DNA from: Gammaproteobacteria bacterium UBA2675
Lineage (GTDB): Bacteria > Pseudomonadota > Gammaproteobacteria > Pseudomonadales > Pseudohongiellaceae
Assembly (NCBI GenBank): GCA_002354805.1
Contig: DEMH01000009.1
Span: forward strand, 248,001-312,000
Reading direction: 5' to 3'
DNA length: 64,000 bases
Under the pieces are notes generated by a model. The model was not told where the DNA came from. It worked only from the letters and a program-made list of their open reading frames with translations, and did no database searches. A program made the translations under genes and the position numbers. Of this stretch, positions 8,646-16,796 are shown piece after piece (the first letter of the stretch is position 1; every line of letters starts with the position of its first letter).

Positions 8646-9688
8646 GTCCGCTTGATGTCAGAGAGCCACAGCGGTCTTCTGATCAAGGTATCGACCTTGG
8701 CGATGACTACCAGTCACCCTGGTGGTTGCCGGGCGGTCACCTGCAGACTGTCTGGCGAAAATTCGGCGCTCAGCCGCCGCTGTCCCGGCGTCGGCAGCGT
8801 ATTGAGCTGAATGACGGCGATTTCATCGATGTTGATATCGCTGAACCGCAGCCGGGGACAGGCGGCAAGTATGCAGGTGATCTGCCGCTGGTCTTGTTGC
8901 TGCACGGACTGGCAGGTTGCTCTGGTTCTCCCTACATTCTGGCCATGCAGGCGCTTTTGCAGCAGCAGGGAATTCGCAGTGTTGCCATGAATCTGCGTGG
9001 CTGCAGTGGCGAATTCAATCGCCTGCCGCAGGCCTACCACTCAGGTTGCTCAGACGATGTGGAGCAAGTGGTTACTACGCTGCTGGATTCCGAAAATAAG
9101 GATTGTCGGATCTGTGTTGTCGGATACTCACTGGGTGCCAATGTGTTGATCAAATGGGCGAGTGAGACCCCTCTTGCAGCGCGTCTGCAGGGGCTGGTCA
9201 GCGTGTCCAATCCGTTCTCACTTGATGCCTGCTGTCGGCGCATGGACTCGGGTCTGGCGAGTCTGTACGGACGATACTTTTTACGCCGTCTGCGCAGAGA
9301 CCTGATTGCCAAGTATGAACACTTTAAGGCTCAGGGCTATCATCAACACACTGCGCAGATAGATGCCCTGGGCGATCTGTCACAGTTGTCGACCCTGCGT
9401 GAATTTGATGATGCGGTGACTGCGCCGCTGCACGGTTTTGACGGCGCAGAGGATTATTATGCGCGCTGCAGCAGTCGCCAGTTCCTGAAGCGGATCAAAG
9501 CTCCCGTTTTGCTGGTGCATGGTTTGAATGACCCGATTATCCCTCCCCATGCGCTGCCGGATCCGCACGAGCTGCCCGCCGGTGCTATGTGGGATCTGCA
9601 TCCTGCCGGAGGACATGTCGGATTTGCGGTGAATCGACAGAAAGACTGGCTGGAGCGGCGCGTACTGCGATTCATTGAGCTGACATAA
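8642..9688 (+). CDS. YheT-family alpha/beta hydrolase
   Basis: This 348-residue protein belongs to the YheT/UPF0017 group of alpha/beta hydrolases. Seen in the sequence are the family opening SPWWLPGGHLQTVWR, the HGLAG oxyanion region, the nucleophile elbow GYSLGANV, and a C-terminal LVHGLNDPIIPP and GGHVGF that supply the Asp and His of the triad. The natural substrate is not established; esterase activity on short acyl chains is the usual suggestion. A GTG start overlaps the rsmD stop by four bases. Pseudomonas also has a homologue in this neighbourhood. Confidence 0.9.
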   Translation: MSPLDVREPQRSSDQGIDLGDDYQSPWWLPGGHLQTVWRKFGAQPPLSRRRQRIELNDGDFIDVDIAEPQPGTGGKYAGDLPLVLLLHGLAGCSGSPYILAMQALLQQQGIRSVAMNLRGCSGEFNRLPQAYHSGCSDDVEQVVTTLLDSENKDCRICVVGYSLGANVLIKWASETPLAARLQGLVSVSNPFSLDACCRRMDSGLASLYGRYFLRRLRRDLIAKYEHFKAQGYHQHTAQIDALGDLSQLSTLREFDDAVTAPLHGFDGAEDYYARCSSRQFLKRIKAPVLLVHGLNDPIIPPHALPDPHELPAGAMWDLHPAGGHVGFAVNRQKDWLERRVLRFIELT

Positions 9689-9767
9689 GTTGATACGTGG
9701 TGTACCTTATCGTCTCCATTACAGGTCGCCTTCTGAATAAGGCAGACGCAACAGGACCCGTGTCTGT

Positions 9768-10256
9768 ATGAAAACAGCCGTTTACCCAGGAACCTTCAAT
9801 CCAATCACCAATGGACACACTGATCTGGTCGAGAGAGCCTCGCGCCTTTTCGATCACGTGATTGTCGCGATTGGCGTAAACAAACAGAAGAGTACGTCAC
9901 TGTCGACCGAACGGCGGGTGGAGCTGGCCAGCAAGGTGCTGGGGCATCTCGATAATGTCGAAGTATGCTCGTTTGATACGCTTTTGATCGACTTTGTCCG
10001 CGAACGTGGTGCCAAGGTCATCCTGCGGGGGCTGCGCACGGTGGCGGATTTTGAGTATGAGTTTCAACTGGTGGGTATGAACCGCGCGCTGGATCCCCAG
10101 ATCGAGACCATCTTTCTCGCCCCGGAAGAACACCTGTCGTACATTTCATCAACGCTGGTGCGCGAAATCGCGTCATACGGTGGTGATATTTCCCGCTTTG
10201 TGCACCCGCTGGTCAATGAGGCGATGATCCAGCATCTTGCCGAGCAATCCCGCTAG
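9768..10256 (+). CDS. coaD: phosphopantetheine adenylyltransferase
   Basis: CoaD transfers AMP from ATP to 4'-phosphopantetheine, the penultimate step of coenzyme A synthesis. The 162 residues match the family length, with the nucleotidyltransferase opening AVYPGTFNPITNGHTD (the GH of the HxGH-like site), RGLRTVADFEYEFQL and the C-terminal YISSTLVREIA motif that binds ATP. It is convergent with mutM, and the two ends overlap by four bases. Confidence 0.97.
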   Translation: MKTAVYPGTFNPITNGHTDLVERASRLFDHVIVAIGVNKQKSTSLSTERRVELASKVLGHLDNVEVCSFDTLLIDFVRERGAKVILRGLRTVADFEYEFQLVGMNRALDPQIETIFLAPEEHLSYISSTLVREIASYGGDISRFVHPLVNEAMIQHLAEQSR

Positions 10257-11068
10257 CGCTGACAACGACGGCAGAACACGGTGCTGCGCTGGCCGACCCG
10301 CAGTTCGGTAAGCGTTCCGCCGCAGACCAGACAGGGTTGTCCGCCCCGGCCGTAGACATTCAGGGACTGGCGAAAATAGCCGGGTTGTCCGTCCCCGCCC
10401 ACGAAGTCCCGCAGCGTTGTGCCGCCAACCTCAATTGCTCTGGCAATCACCAGCTTGATTTGTTCGGCCAGGCGGTCGCATCGCATTCGCGATAACTTGC
10501 CAGCCTCGGTCAATGGCCTTATTCCTGCCAGAAAAAGCGCTTCATTGGCGTAGATGTTGCCCACGCCCACAACAACCTGACTGTCCATAATAAAGCTCTT
10601 GAGAGGAACCTTTCGACCGCGGCTGCGTCTGTATAAATAGGCCCCGTCGAAATTTACTGACAGTGGTTCGGGTCCGAGATGGCTCAGCAGTGTGTGTTGC
10701 ATTGGATCGTCAGCGGTCCACAACATGGCACCAAAGCGCCGAGGATCGTGGTAGCGAACTGCAATGCCGTGTTCGAAAATCAGGTCTATGTGATCGTGGA
10801 CACGCGGTGGTTCCTGCGGATCAACTATTCTGAGGCTGCCTGACATACCCAGATGCACAAGCAAAGTTCCCGCATCGGTATGAATCATCAAGTACTTGCC
10901 ACGCCGCGAGGTGTGGGTGATCTTAAGTCCTGGCAGGACAGTGGTGATCTGTTCAGAAACAGGCCAGCGTAAACGATTCTGACGCACTACCGTGCGAATC
11001 ACGCGGCGCCCACTGATGTGGGGATCGATGCCGCGACGGCTTGTTTCAACTTCGGGCAACTCGGGCAT
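10253..11068 (-). CDS. mutM: formamidopyrimidine-DNA glycosylase
   Basis: MutM (Fpg) removes 8-oxoguanine and formamidopyrimidines from DNA and nicks the abasic site. The 271 residues begin MPELPEVE, so Pro2 (the Schiff-base nucleophile) and Glu3 are present. The H2TH region (GVGNIYANEALFLAGI) is intact, as is the C-terminal zinc finger CLVCGG ... FCRRC with four cysteines. A TATAAT box sits about 30 bases upstream on the minus strand. Confidence 0.97.
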   Translation of the reverse strand: MPELPEVETSRRGIDPHISGRRVIRTVVRQNRLRWPVSEQITTVLPGLKITHTSRRGKYLMIHTDAGTLLVHLGMSGSLRIVDPQEPPRVHDHIDLIFEHGIAVRYHDPRRFGAMLWTADDPMQHTLLSHLGPEPLSVNFDGAYLYRRSRGRKVPLKSFIMDSQVVVGVGNIYANEALFLAGIRPLTEAGKLSRMRCDRLAEQIKLVIARAIEVGGTTLRDFVGGDGQPGYFRQSLNVYGRGGQPCLVCGGTLTELRVGQRSTVFCRRCQR

Positions 11069-11097
11069 GATGTCTGCACTTGCAAATTTGACGGGAC

Positions 11098-11103
11098 ATT
11101 ATA
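11098..11103 (-). promoter_or_regulatory. perfect -10 box ahead of mutM
   Basis: TATAAT reads on the minus strand about 30 bases before the mutM start. No good -35 box lies at the right distance, so only the -10 element is annotated. Confidence 0.35.
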
Positions 11104-11158
11104 GAGTTAAGTCAGGCTTAGTCCACCGAACGCCCAACAATAAGAAACGGAGTGCATC

Positions 11159-12562
11159 ATGGCTCACCGATATGGCTCAAAAGGTGTATTGTTAGTCGCG
11201 CTGGGCATCTGCATGCCTGGTCTTGCAGTTGCGCAGGACGAGGTCGATGCAGGATTGACACTGGTGTCCGATCATGAACAGTTGATGGCTCGTGTGGAGC
11301 AGCTGCAACAGGAGGTGTCGAGTCGCGAGTTACCCGGCAACAGCTGGAATGCAGATGTTGCAGAAGCCCTGATTACGCTCGGGCAGGCATTGCAGGAAGC
11401 CAACGATCATCAGACAGCGCTTGAACACCTGGAGCGCTCGGTTCACATCAATAGAATCAATCACGGTCTGTTCAGCCTGCAACAGGTACCCGCGCTGACA
11501 CTGCAGATTATAAGTCACGAGGCGCTGGGTCAGTGGGACGATGCGGACGGCCTGCGGCAGTATGTTTTTTATGTGCAGAGCAAGTCGCACATAAACAACA
11601 ACCCGGAACTTATACCCGCCCTGGTGGACTACGCGAACTGGCACCTTGATGCATTTGCTGACCGGCGCGGCACCGAACCCACCACACGATTACTGGATGC
11701 GTACCAGTTATACGCTGTGGCGCTCAGTACTATAGAGAAGCAGCCCAACCCGGAAGCGTATCCAAAAGAGGAATACCTGCAGCAGCTGGCATTCATTTCG
11801 TGGTTGATGCACCAGACTCGCACACTCAGCCGAATGGAGCTGCTGTATCACGAAGAGCGCAAGGTCGACGATAACTGGGCGGATCTGCGGACCGACAAGC
11901 AATACCATGGCCGCAACAACGCCTATCTGCGCGGTGAGCTGGCGCTGAAGCAGATCATCGATATCAAAGCCGCGCATCTTGCCGAGGCAGACCCTGGATC
12001 TGCTGTTCATGATGAACTGTTGAAGCAGTACGTAGAATCAATGCTGGACCTGGCAGACTGGAATCTGTTGTTTGAGCGACGCAATGGCGCATCCCGTCAG
12101 TATGAGGCAGCCTGGGATGCGCTCGCAGGCACGAACCCTGAGCTGGTTTCCGAGGTGTTTGATCGTGTTGTGCTGCTGCCACGCTTTGAGCCGCGCGTTG
12201 GACCCTCGCAGTCCCAGCCACAGCAGGCAACAAGCAGCGTGGCGGCAGCAACGAGCAGCTATGCGTCGACCTCATTTGCACCCACCTACAATGACATGGT
12301 GGAAGATCGCATCGCCCGGCAGGACGAATTCGGTTACGTCACAATCGAATTCGACATTAATCGTTTTGGTCGTGCCACCAACATTTCCTTGCTGGAGGCA
12401 GATGCCAGCGATGTGGATGACGAGGTAAGTCGCAGAATGGTCAACGCCCTGCGCTACAGTAAGTTGCGCCCGCGCATTCGGGACGGCAAGGCCATCTCCG
12501 TAGAGGGACTGGTCTATCGTTTCCCTTATGAGATAGAAAGTCACGAGCCGGCTGCGCAATAA
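11159..12562 (+). CDS. secreted TPR-like protein with TonB C-terminal-type domain
   Basis: This 467-residue protein has a signal peptide (cleavage near GLAVAQ-DE), a helical tetratricopeptide-like middle (about 55-330, for example ALITLGQALQEANDHQTALEHLERSV) and a C-terminal domain (about 385-460) of the TonB type: YVTIEFDINRFGRATN ... RMVNALRYSKLRPRI. It has no TonB-like membrane anchor or proline-rich linker, so it is probably periplasmic and not a classical energy transducer. CGGAG lies 8 bases before the ATG. It precedes the long codirectional envelope cluster and may belong to it, though an 82-base gap follows. Confidence 0.75.
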   Translation: MAHRYGSKGVLLVALGICMPGLAVAQDEVDAGLTLVSDHEQLMARVEQLQQEVSSRELPGNSWNADVAEALITLGQALQEANDHQTALEHLERSVHINRINHGLFSLQQVPALTLQIISHEALGQWDDADGLRQYVFYVQSKSHINNNPELIPALVDYANWHLDAFADRRGTEPTTRLLDAYQLYAVALSTIEKQPNPEAYPKEEYLQQLAFISWLMHQTRTLSRMELLYHEERKVDDNWADLRTDKQYHGRNNAYLRGELALKQIIDIKAAHLAEADPGSAVHDELLKQYVESMLDLADWNLLFERRNGASRQYEAAWDALAGTNPELVSEVFDRVVLLPRFEPRVGPSQSQPQQATSSVAAATSSYASTSFAPTYNDMVEDRIARQDEFGYVTIEFDINRFGRATNISLLEADASDVDDEVSRRMVNALRYSKLRPRIRDGKAISVEGLVYRFPYEIESHEPAAQ

Positions 12563-12644
12563 TGGTGACAAGGCTCAGGTCTATTTAGTAGTGCCTGACG
12601 ATACACTTACGTCCAACTGCCTGACATGGCTGGAGTTGTAGAAG

Positions 12645-14096
12645 ATGGACAGAACGGTGATTAAGACATTGACGACGCTGGCAGCGGCAGCATTGATTCT
12701 GAGCGCCTGCGAATCCACGCAGCAGACGCAGTCGAGCATGCCGCAGATGCCCTCGATGCCATCGAGCAGTTCTTCCATGCCTTCCGCCAGTAGTTCCAGC
12801 GGTTCAAGCGGTCCCTCGATGCCTTCTTCAGGGGGCTCCAGTGGTTCCAGCAGTGCCTCGATGCCTTCAGGTGGTTCCAGTGGAGGCAGCGGGTCTTCCA
12901 TGCCCTCAATGCCGTCCGGCGGCGCCAGCGGCGGTGGCAGTGCCTCAATGCCCTCGGGCACAGCTGGAACATCAGGTGCCTCGTCGTCCTCCGGCTTGCC
13001 TGATTTTTCCAGCGGACGCCGCCCGGCATCGTCAGGCGGCAGTTTCCCCGGCGGACAGACTGCCGGTGGGGGCCAGGCAAGTGCTGGCGGACAGGCAGGT
13101 TCCAGTCAGGGCGAGTCCTCCGGTCAGGGCAGTGGCCAGGGTGGCAGCGGGCCAACCTTTCAGGTGGGCACCAGTGGTATGGGTTTTCCTGACATCATTG
13201 GAGGGTCCATGCCCGGTAGTGGCAGCAGCGCTGGCGGCAGCATGCCCGGTGCGTCCTCTGGCAGTGGCATGCCAGGATCAGGCTCAATGCCAGGATCAGG
13301 CAGTATGCCTGGTTCGGGTTCCATGCCGGGTTCAGGCAGTATGCCAGGCTCCGGCACCATGCCGGGCTCGGGATCCATGCCAGGTGGAGTTGCAGGATCA
13401 GGCAGCAGCGGCACCAGTGGTGGCATGGGCACAGGTACCATCGCCGGCGGTGGCACCGGCAGTCGCGCTGGTTCAGGTACCGGCGCGGGCACTGTGAGTG
13501 GTACCGGTCAGGGAGCAGGAAACGGCAGTAACCCTGGTTACGGGGGAGGCACCGGCAGTTACGGCAGTGGCTCGGGAGGGTATGGCCGCGGGACAATGAC
13601 TGCCAGTGAGCGAGTCGCAGTGCTTGACGGCCAGCTGGGCAGCGCCTACGAAGATTTTGATGGCATGATTCTGGCTGAACGCGGGCGCGCTCAGAGACAA
13701 AGCAACGAAGCAGGCGCTGACCCTGCCGGCCTCTATGACGAAGGTGGGCAGGGTACTGGCGGCGGTTCGCAGACTGGACCAGGTGGCGGGGGACTGCCAG
13801 GTGTGGTTGCCGCCGGGCAAGGCAGTATCACGGAGGGGCAGGGCGGTGTGATCGCCTCTAATGGCGGCGGCCAGGGTCCGCAGTCGGGTGGCTCAGGTGG
13901 GTCGGTTGGTGGTCTGAACGGTGGTAGCGCGGGTGAGCAGGGTGAATATCCTGTTCCTGAAGACATACCACCCACCGACCGTGGCGACGATGTGGTCGCA
14001 CGTCAGATTCGCGAGGCCGCGATGCGGGAGCCCGATCCGGAATTGCGCGAGGCGTTGTGGGATGAATATCGCCGCTACACAGGTATCGGCGAATAA
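12645..14096 (+). CDS. Gly/Ser-rich repeat lipoprotein
   Basis: The 483-residue protein has a lipoprotein signal (ALILSAC, Cys at about 22). A very long Gly/Ser/Pro/Met region follows, with many MPS, GSS and GGS units and seven hexapeptide repeats GSGSMP at about residues 205-250. Inside the low-complexity stretch are two ordered-looking islands: ERVAVLDGQLGSAYEDFDGM near 325-345, and a charged C-terminus (VVARQIREAAMREPDPELRE) near 455-475. I do not recognise a family. It is the first gene of the tight cluster and probably an extended, flexible envelope linker. GGAG precedes the ATG by 9 bases. Confidence 0.75.
   Translation: MDRTVIKTLTTLAAAALILSACESTQQTQSSMPQMPSMPSSSSSMPSASSSSGSSGPSMPSSGGSSGSSSASMPSGGSSGGSGSSMPSMPSGGASGGGSASMPSGTAGTSGASSSSGLPDFSSGRRPASSGGSFPGGQTAGGGQASAGGQAGSSQGESSGQGSGQGGSGPTFQVGTSGMGFPDIIGGSMPGSGSSAGGSMPGASSGSGMPGSGSMPGSGSMPGSGSMPGSGSMPGSGTMPGSGSMPGGVAGSGSSGTSGGMGTGTIAGGGTGSRAGSGTGAGTVSGTGQGAGNGSNPGYGGGTGSYGSGSGGYGRGTMTASERVAVLDGQLGSAYEDFDGMILAERGRAQRQSNEAGADPAGLYDEGGQGTGGGSQTGPGGGGLPGVVAAGQGSITEGQGGVIASNGGGQGPQSGGSGGSVGGLNGGSAGEQGEYPVPEDIPPTDRGDDVVARQIREAAMREPDPELREALWDEYRRYTGIGE
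13269..13388 (+). repeat. 18-base in-frame tandem repeat (MPGSGS hexapeptide)
   Basis: Methionine codons recur exactly every 18 bases at 13269, 13287, 13305, 13323, 13341, 13359 and 13377, encoding MPGSG(S/T) units. Codons for Gly, Ser and Pro vary between units, which suggests that selection keeps the peptide repeat and that it is not a recent DNA expansion. Confidence 0.85.
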
Positions 14097-14113
14097 GGGG
14101 AGAGGTAACAGCA

Positions 14114-15295
14114 ATGCGAGCACTGAAGTCCGTTATGGCGCTTGGCGCAGTCATGATGCTGGCGCTAACTGGTTGTGCGACCACATCAGTCAAATCCACT
14201 GAGTTTGTCCCGATCGAGCAGGGCGTGCTGCCCGCCGACGACAACCTGATCATGGATGTCGCGGTCAGGGTTTTCGACCCGGGTATTGATGAAGTGGAAG
14301 AAGATGAGCTCGATCGTACCAACTTTGAGATCCGCCGTGCCGAATCACGTTACGCGCCGTATTTGATGGCTGAGACACTGCAGCGCTCCGGCAACTGGGG
14401 GGTGGTGCGTGTTGTGCCCACTGAGCGCAGCGTCATGGATGTCATTGTCGAGGGTCAGCTGCTGTTGTCTAACGGAGAAGGCATGATCATTGATGTCACG
14501 GTGACAGATGCGACCGGCCGGCAGTGGTACAGCCGCGAGTACGAAGAGCACATCAGCCAGTACAACTATGATCCGACACAGCGGCAGTCACATGACCCCT
14601 TCCAGGTAATCTATAACACCATCGCCAATGACATGCTCGAGTTCCGGCGCCAGAACCTGAGTGCTGAAGAAATTCGTAATATTCGCACAGTGGCCGAGTT
14701 GAAGTTTGCCGCCGAGTTTGCCCCCGAGATTTACGGTGACTATCTGGCGACTGATGGGCGCGGCATCACGCGCCCGGTCCGGCTGCCAGCCGACAATGAC
14801 CCAAACATGGCGCGTATCCGCGACATCCGTGAGCGGGACAATCTCTTTGTTGACACAATTCAGGACTACTATGCCACTTACGTGCGCGAGATGCGTGGCC
14901 CCTACGATGCCTGGCGTGAAGTCAGTTACCGGGAAACGCTGGCGCTGGAAGAAACCGAGCGCTCTGCACGACGTCGCTTTCTGCTGGGTGCCGCTGCCAT
15001 AGCCGGTGGTATCGCGGGGGTCAGCCAGAACAGCGCTGCGGCCCAGACAGCCGGCATTGTTGGCGTGGGTGCCGGTGCCTATCTGGTTCGCAGTGGCTTT
15101 GATCGCTCAGCCGAGGCAAGCATGCACATCGCGGCCTTGCAGGAGATTGGTGAATCGCTGCAGAATGAAGTGGCGCCCAAAGTGATAGAACTGGACGACC
15201 GCACTGTGATGCTGAATGGCACTGTCGAAGAGCAATATGAACAGTGGCAGGACATCCTGATGGAGATTTATCGAACGGAGACAGGCGGGATCTGA
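14114..15295 (+). CDS. uncharacterised envelope lipoprotein with C-terminal Gly/Ala-rich hydrophobic segment
   Basis: This 393-residue protein has a clear lipobox (LALTGCATTSV). A first domain of about 150 residues has alternating beta/alpha character (LIMDVAVRVFDPGI ... WGVVRVVPTE ... VDVIVEGQLLLSNGEGMIIDVTVTDATGRQW), reminiscent of other small outer-membrane lipoproteins. A helical middle follows, then a Gly/Ala-rich hydrophobic stretch at about 295-325 that could insert in a membrane, and a final helix pair. I do not recognise a named family. AGGGGAGAGG precedes the start. The stop overlaps the next ATG by one base. Confidence 0.75.
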   Translation: MRALKSVMALGAVMMLALTGCATTSVKSTEFVPIEQGVLPADDNLIMDVAVRVFDPGIDEVEEDELDRTNFEIRRAESRYAPYLMAETLQRSGNWGVVRVVPTERSVMDVIVEGQLLLSNGEGMIIDVTVTDATGRQWYSREYEEHISQYNYDPTQRQSHDPFQVIYNTIANDMLEFRRQNLSAEEIRNIRTVAELKFAAEFAPEIYGDYLATDGRGITRPVRLPADNDPNMARIRDIRERDNLFVDTIQDYYATYVREMRGPYDAWREVSYRETLALEETERSARRRFLLGAAAIAGGIAGVSQNSAAAQTAGIVGVGAGAYLVRSGFDRSAEASMHIAALQEIGESLQNEVAPKVIELDDRTVMLNGTVEEQYEQWQDILMEIYRTETGGI

Positions 15296-16782
15296 TGGCA
15301 GTAACGAACAAGGATAGAATTTCCCCCTGGGTGTGGGTCGCTCTTGCAGTCCTGTTCCTCCTGGCACTTGCCGTTGTTTTTGTACTACCCAGAGTTGTCG
15401 AACAGTACGAGCTGCCGCTGACCGCGCGAGTGGAGCAGACCACCGCTCCCGCGCCGGCCAACGCGCCATCACGACCAGCTGTGACCAATGTTTCCCCCTT
15501 CGAGGAGGCGCAGCTGGCGCGACAGCGCCGCGAAGCGCAGGACATTCTGGCTGAATTACTGCGCAAACAATCCGAACTCGAAATGCTGGGCGTCGAACAA
15601 TGGGCGCCAGACCGTTTTGCATCCGCGCTGGCAACGGCCCAGGAAGGTGATACTTTCTACCGAAATGGCGAGTTTGATGCGGCGACCCAGTCGTATCAAC
15701 AAGGTGATCAGGCGCTGGATGCGCTGCTGAATCAGGTCGATGATGAATTCGCGCGCGCGATGGAAGCCGGCAATGCTGCGCTGGCCGCCGTTGATTCAGG
15801 CACTGCCCGCGAACAATTCACTCTGGCAGCAACCCTGGATCCGACCAGTGAAGAAGCAGATCAGGGCCTGCGGCGTGCTGAAACACTGGACGAGGTCCGT
15901 GGCCTGCTGGATCAGGGAATTGCCCTGCAGCAACAGGGTGATCTGACAGGTGCTCAGGATTTGTTTGAACAGGCCATCGCTCTGGACCCGCTGCATCAGG
16001 AGGCAGACGGTCTGTTGGCAGACAACCAGCAGCGTCAGACGGATGCCCGCTTTACGGCCATCATGTCAGAAGGTTTTGCCCATCTTGAGAACGACGAGGC
16101 TGATGCTGCGATCGCGGCCTTTGAGCGTGCGCTGCAGGTCAGACCCGGATCAGAACAGGCCGCCGAAGCCATTCGCCAGACTCGTGAAGAATTGACACTG
16201 GATTCAATTGCGCAACTGCGCAGCCAGGCCGAAACTGCCGAAGCGAATGAACAATGGCAGCAGGCCATTGACCTCTACACACAGGCGCTGGCACTGGATG
16301 CCAACCTGGTGTTCGCCACCGAAGGCAAGGATTATTCAGAGCGCCGTCTGCAACTTGATGTGCTGCTGCAAACGAACCTGGACGAACCACTGCGTCTTTC
16401 CGATCCGGCAGCGCACCAGGAAGCAATTGACGTGTATCGCATTGCATCCGAATTGGCCGCAGACCTGCGCGCCGACGGCGTTGACCCTGGTGAGCGCCTG
16501 GAGGCACAGATTGAGCAGACAGGCCAGCTGCTCGACATGATGCAGGAGCAGCATCCGGTCACTCTGGTGTCGGACAATGCGACTGCTGTGACGATCTACC
16601 AGATTGGTGAGCTAGGTACATTTCAACAGACCTCGGTAATGCTTCGCCCGGGCCGCTATGTGGCTGTGGGTACCCGCCCCGGATACCGTGATGTCAGACA
16701 GGAATTTGTTGTAGGATTTGGACAGGCACCTGGCACGGTCACCGTCAATATTCAGTGCAACGAGCAGGTCGCAGGCACTTAG
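15295..16782 (+). CDS. inner-membrane-anchored TPR protein
   Basis: The 495-residue protein has a single membrane helix at about 11-31, then a periplasmic region of about 430 residues rich in helix pairs of the tetratricopeptide type (GNAALAAVDSGTAREQFTLAATLDPTSEEA; LLDQGIALQQQGDLTGAQDLFEQAIALDPLHQEA; AFERALQVRPGSEQA; QAIDLYTQALALDANL). It ends in a small beta-rich tail (ALVSDNATAVTIYQIGELG ... VTVNIQCNEQ). TPR arrays usually hold protein partners together, here presumably neighbours in the cluster. The ATG at 15295 overlaps the preceding stop; 51 bases of the same frame are open further upstream but lie within the previous gene. Confidence 0.8.
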   Translation: MAVTNKDRISPWVWVALAVLFLLALAVVFVLPRVVEQYELPLTARVEQTTAPAPANAPSRPAVTNVSPFEEAQLARQRREAQDILAELLRKQSELEMLGVEQWAPDRFASALATAQEGDTFYRNGEFDAATQSYQQGDQALDALLNQVDDEFARAMEAGNAALAAVDSGTAREQFTLAATLDPTSEEADQGLRRAETLDEVRGLLDQGIALQQQGDLTGAQDLFEQAIALDPLHQEADGLLADNQQRQTDARFTAIMSEGFAHLENDEADAAIAAFERALQVRPGSEQAAEAIRQTREELTLDSIAQLRSQAETAEANEQWQQAIDLYTQALALDANLVFATEGKDYSERRLQLDVLLQTNLDEPLRLSDPAAHQEAIDVYRIASELAADLRADGVDPGERLEAQIEQTGQLLDMMQEQHPVTLVSDNATAVTIYQIGELGTFQQTSVMLRPGRYVAVGTRPGYRDVRQEFVVGFGQAPGTVTVNIQCNEQVAGT

Positions 16783-16796
16783 CGAGCGTTAACTTC

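Noticed and set aside
9728..9743. Small hairpin GCCTT-CTGAAT-AAGGC before coaD, as a possible terminator of the YheT gene
   Set aside because: The stem is only five bases and no T run follows.
12661..13497. Several long frames overlapping the Gly/Ser-rich gene on both strands
   Set aside because: The repeat composition keeps all frames open. Only the frame at 12645 has a ribosome-binding site, a lipoprotein signal and an ordered C-terminus.
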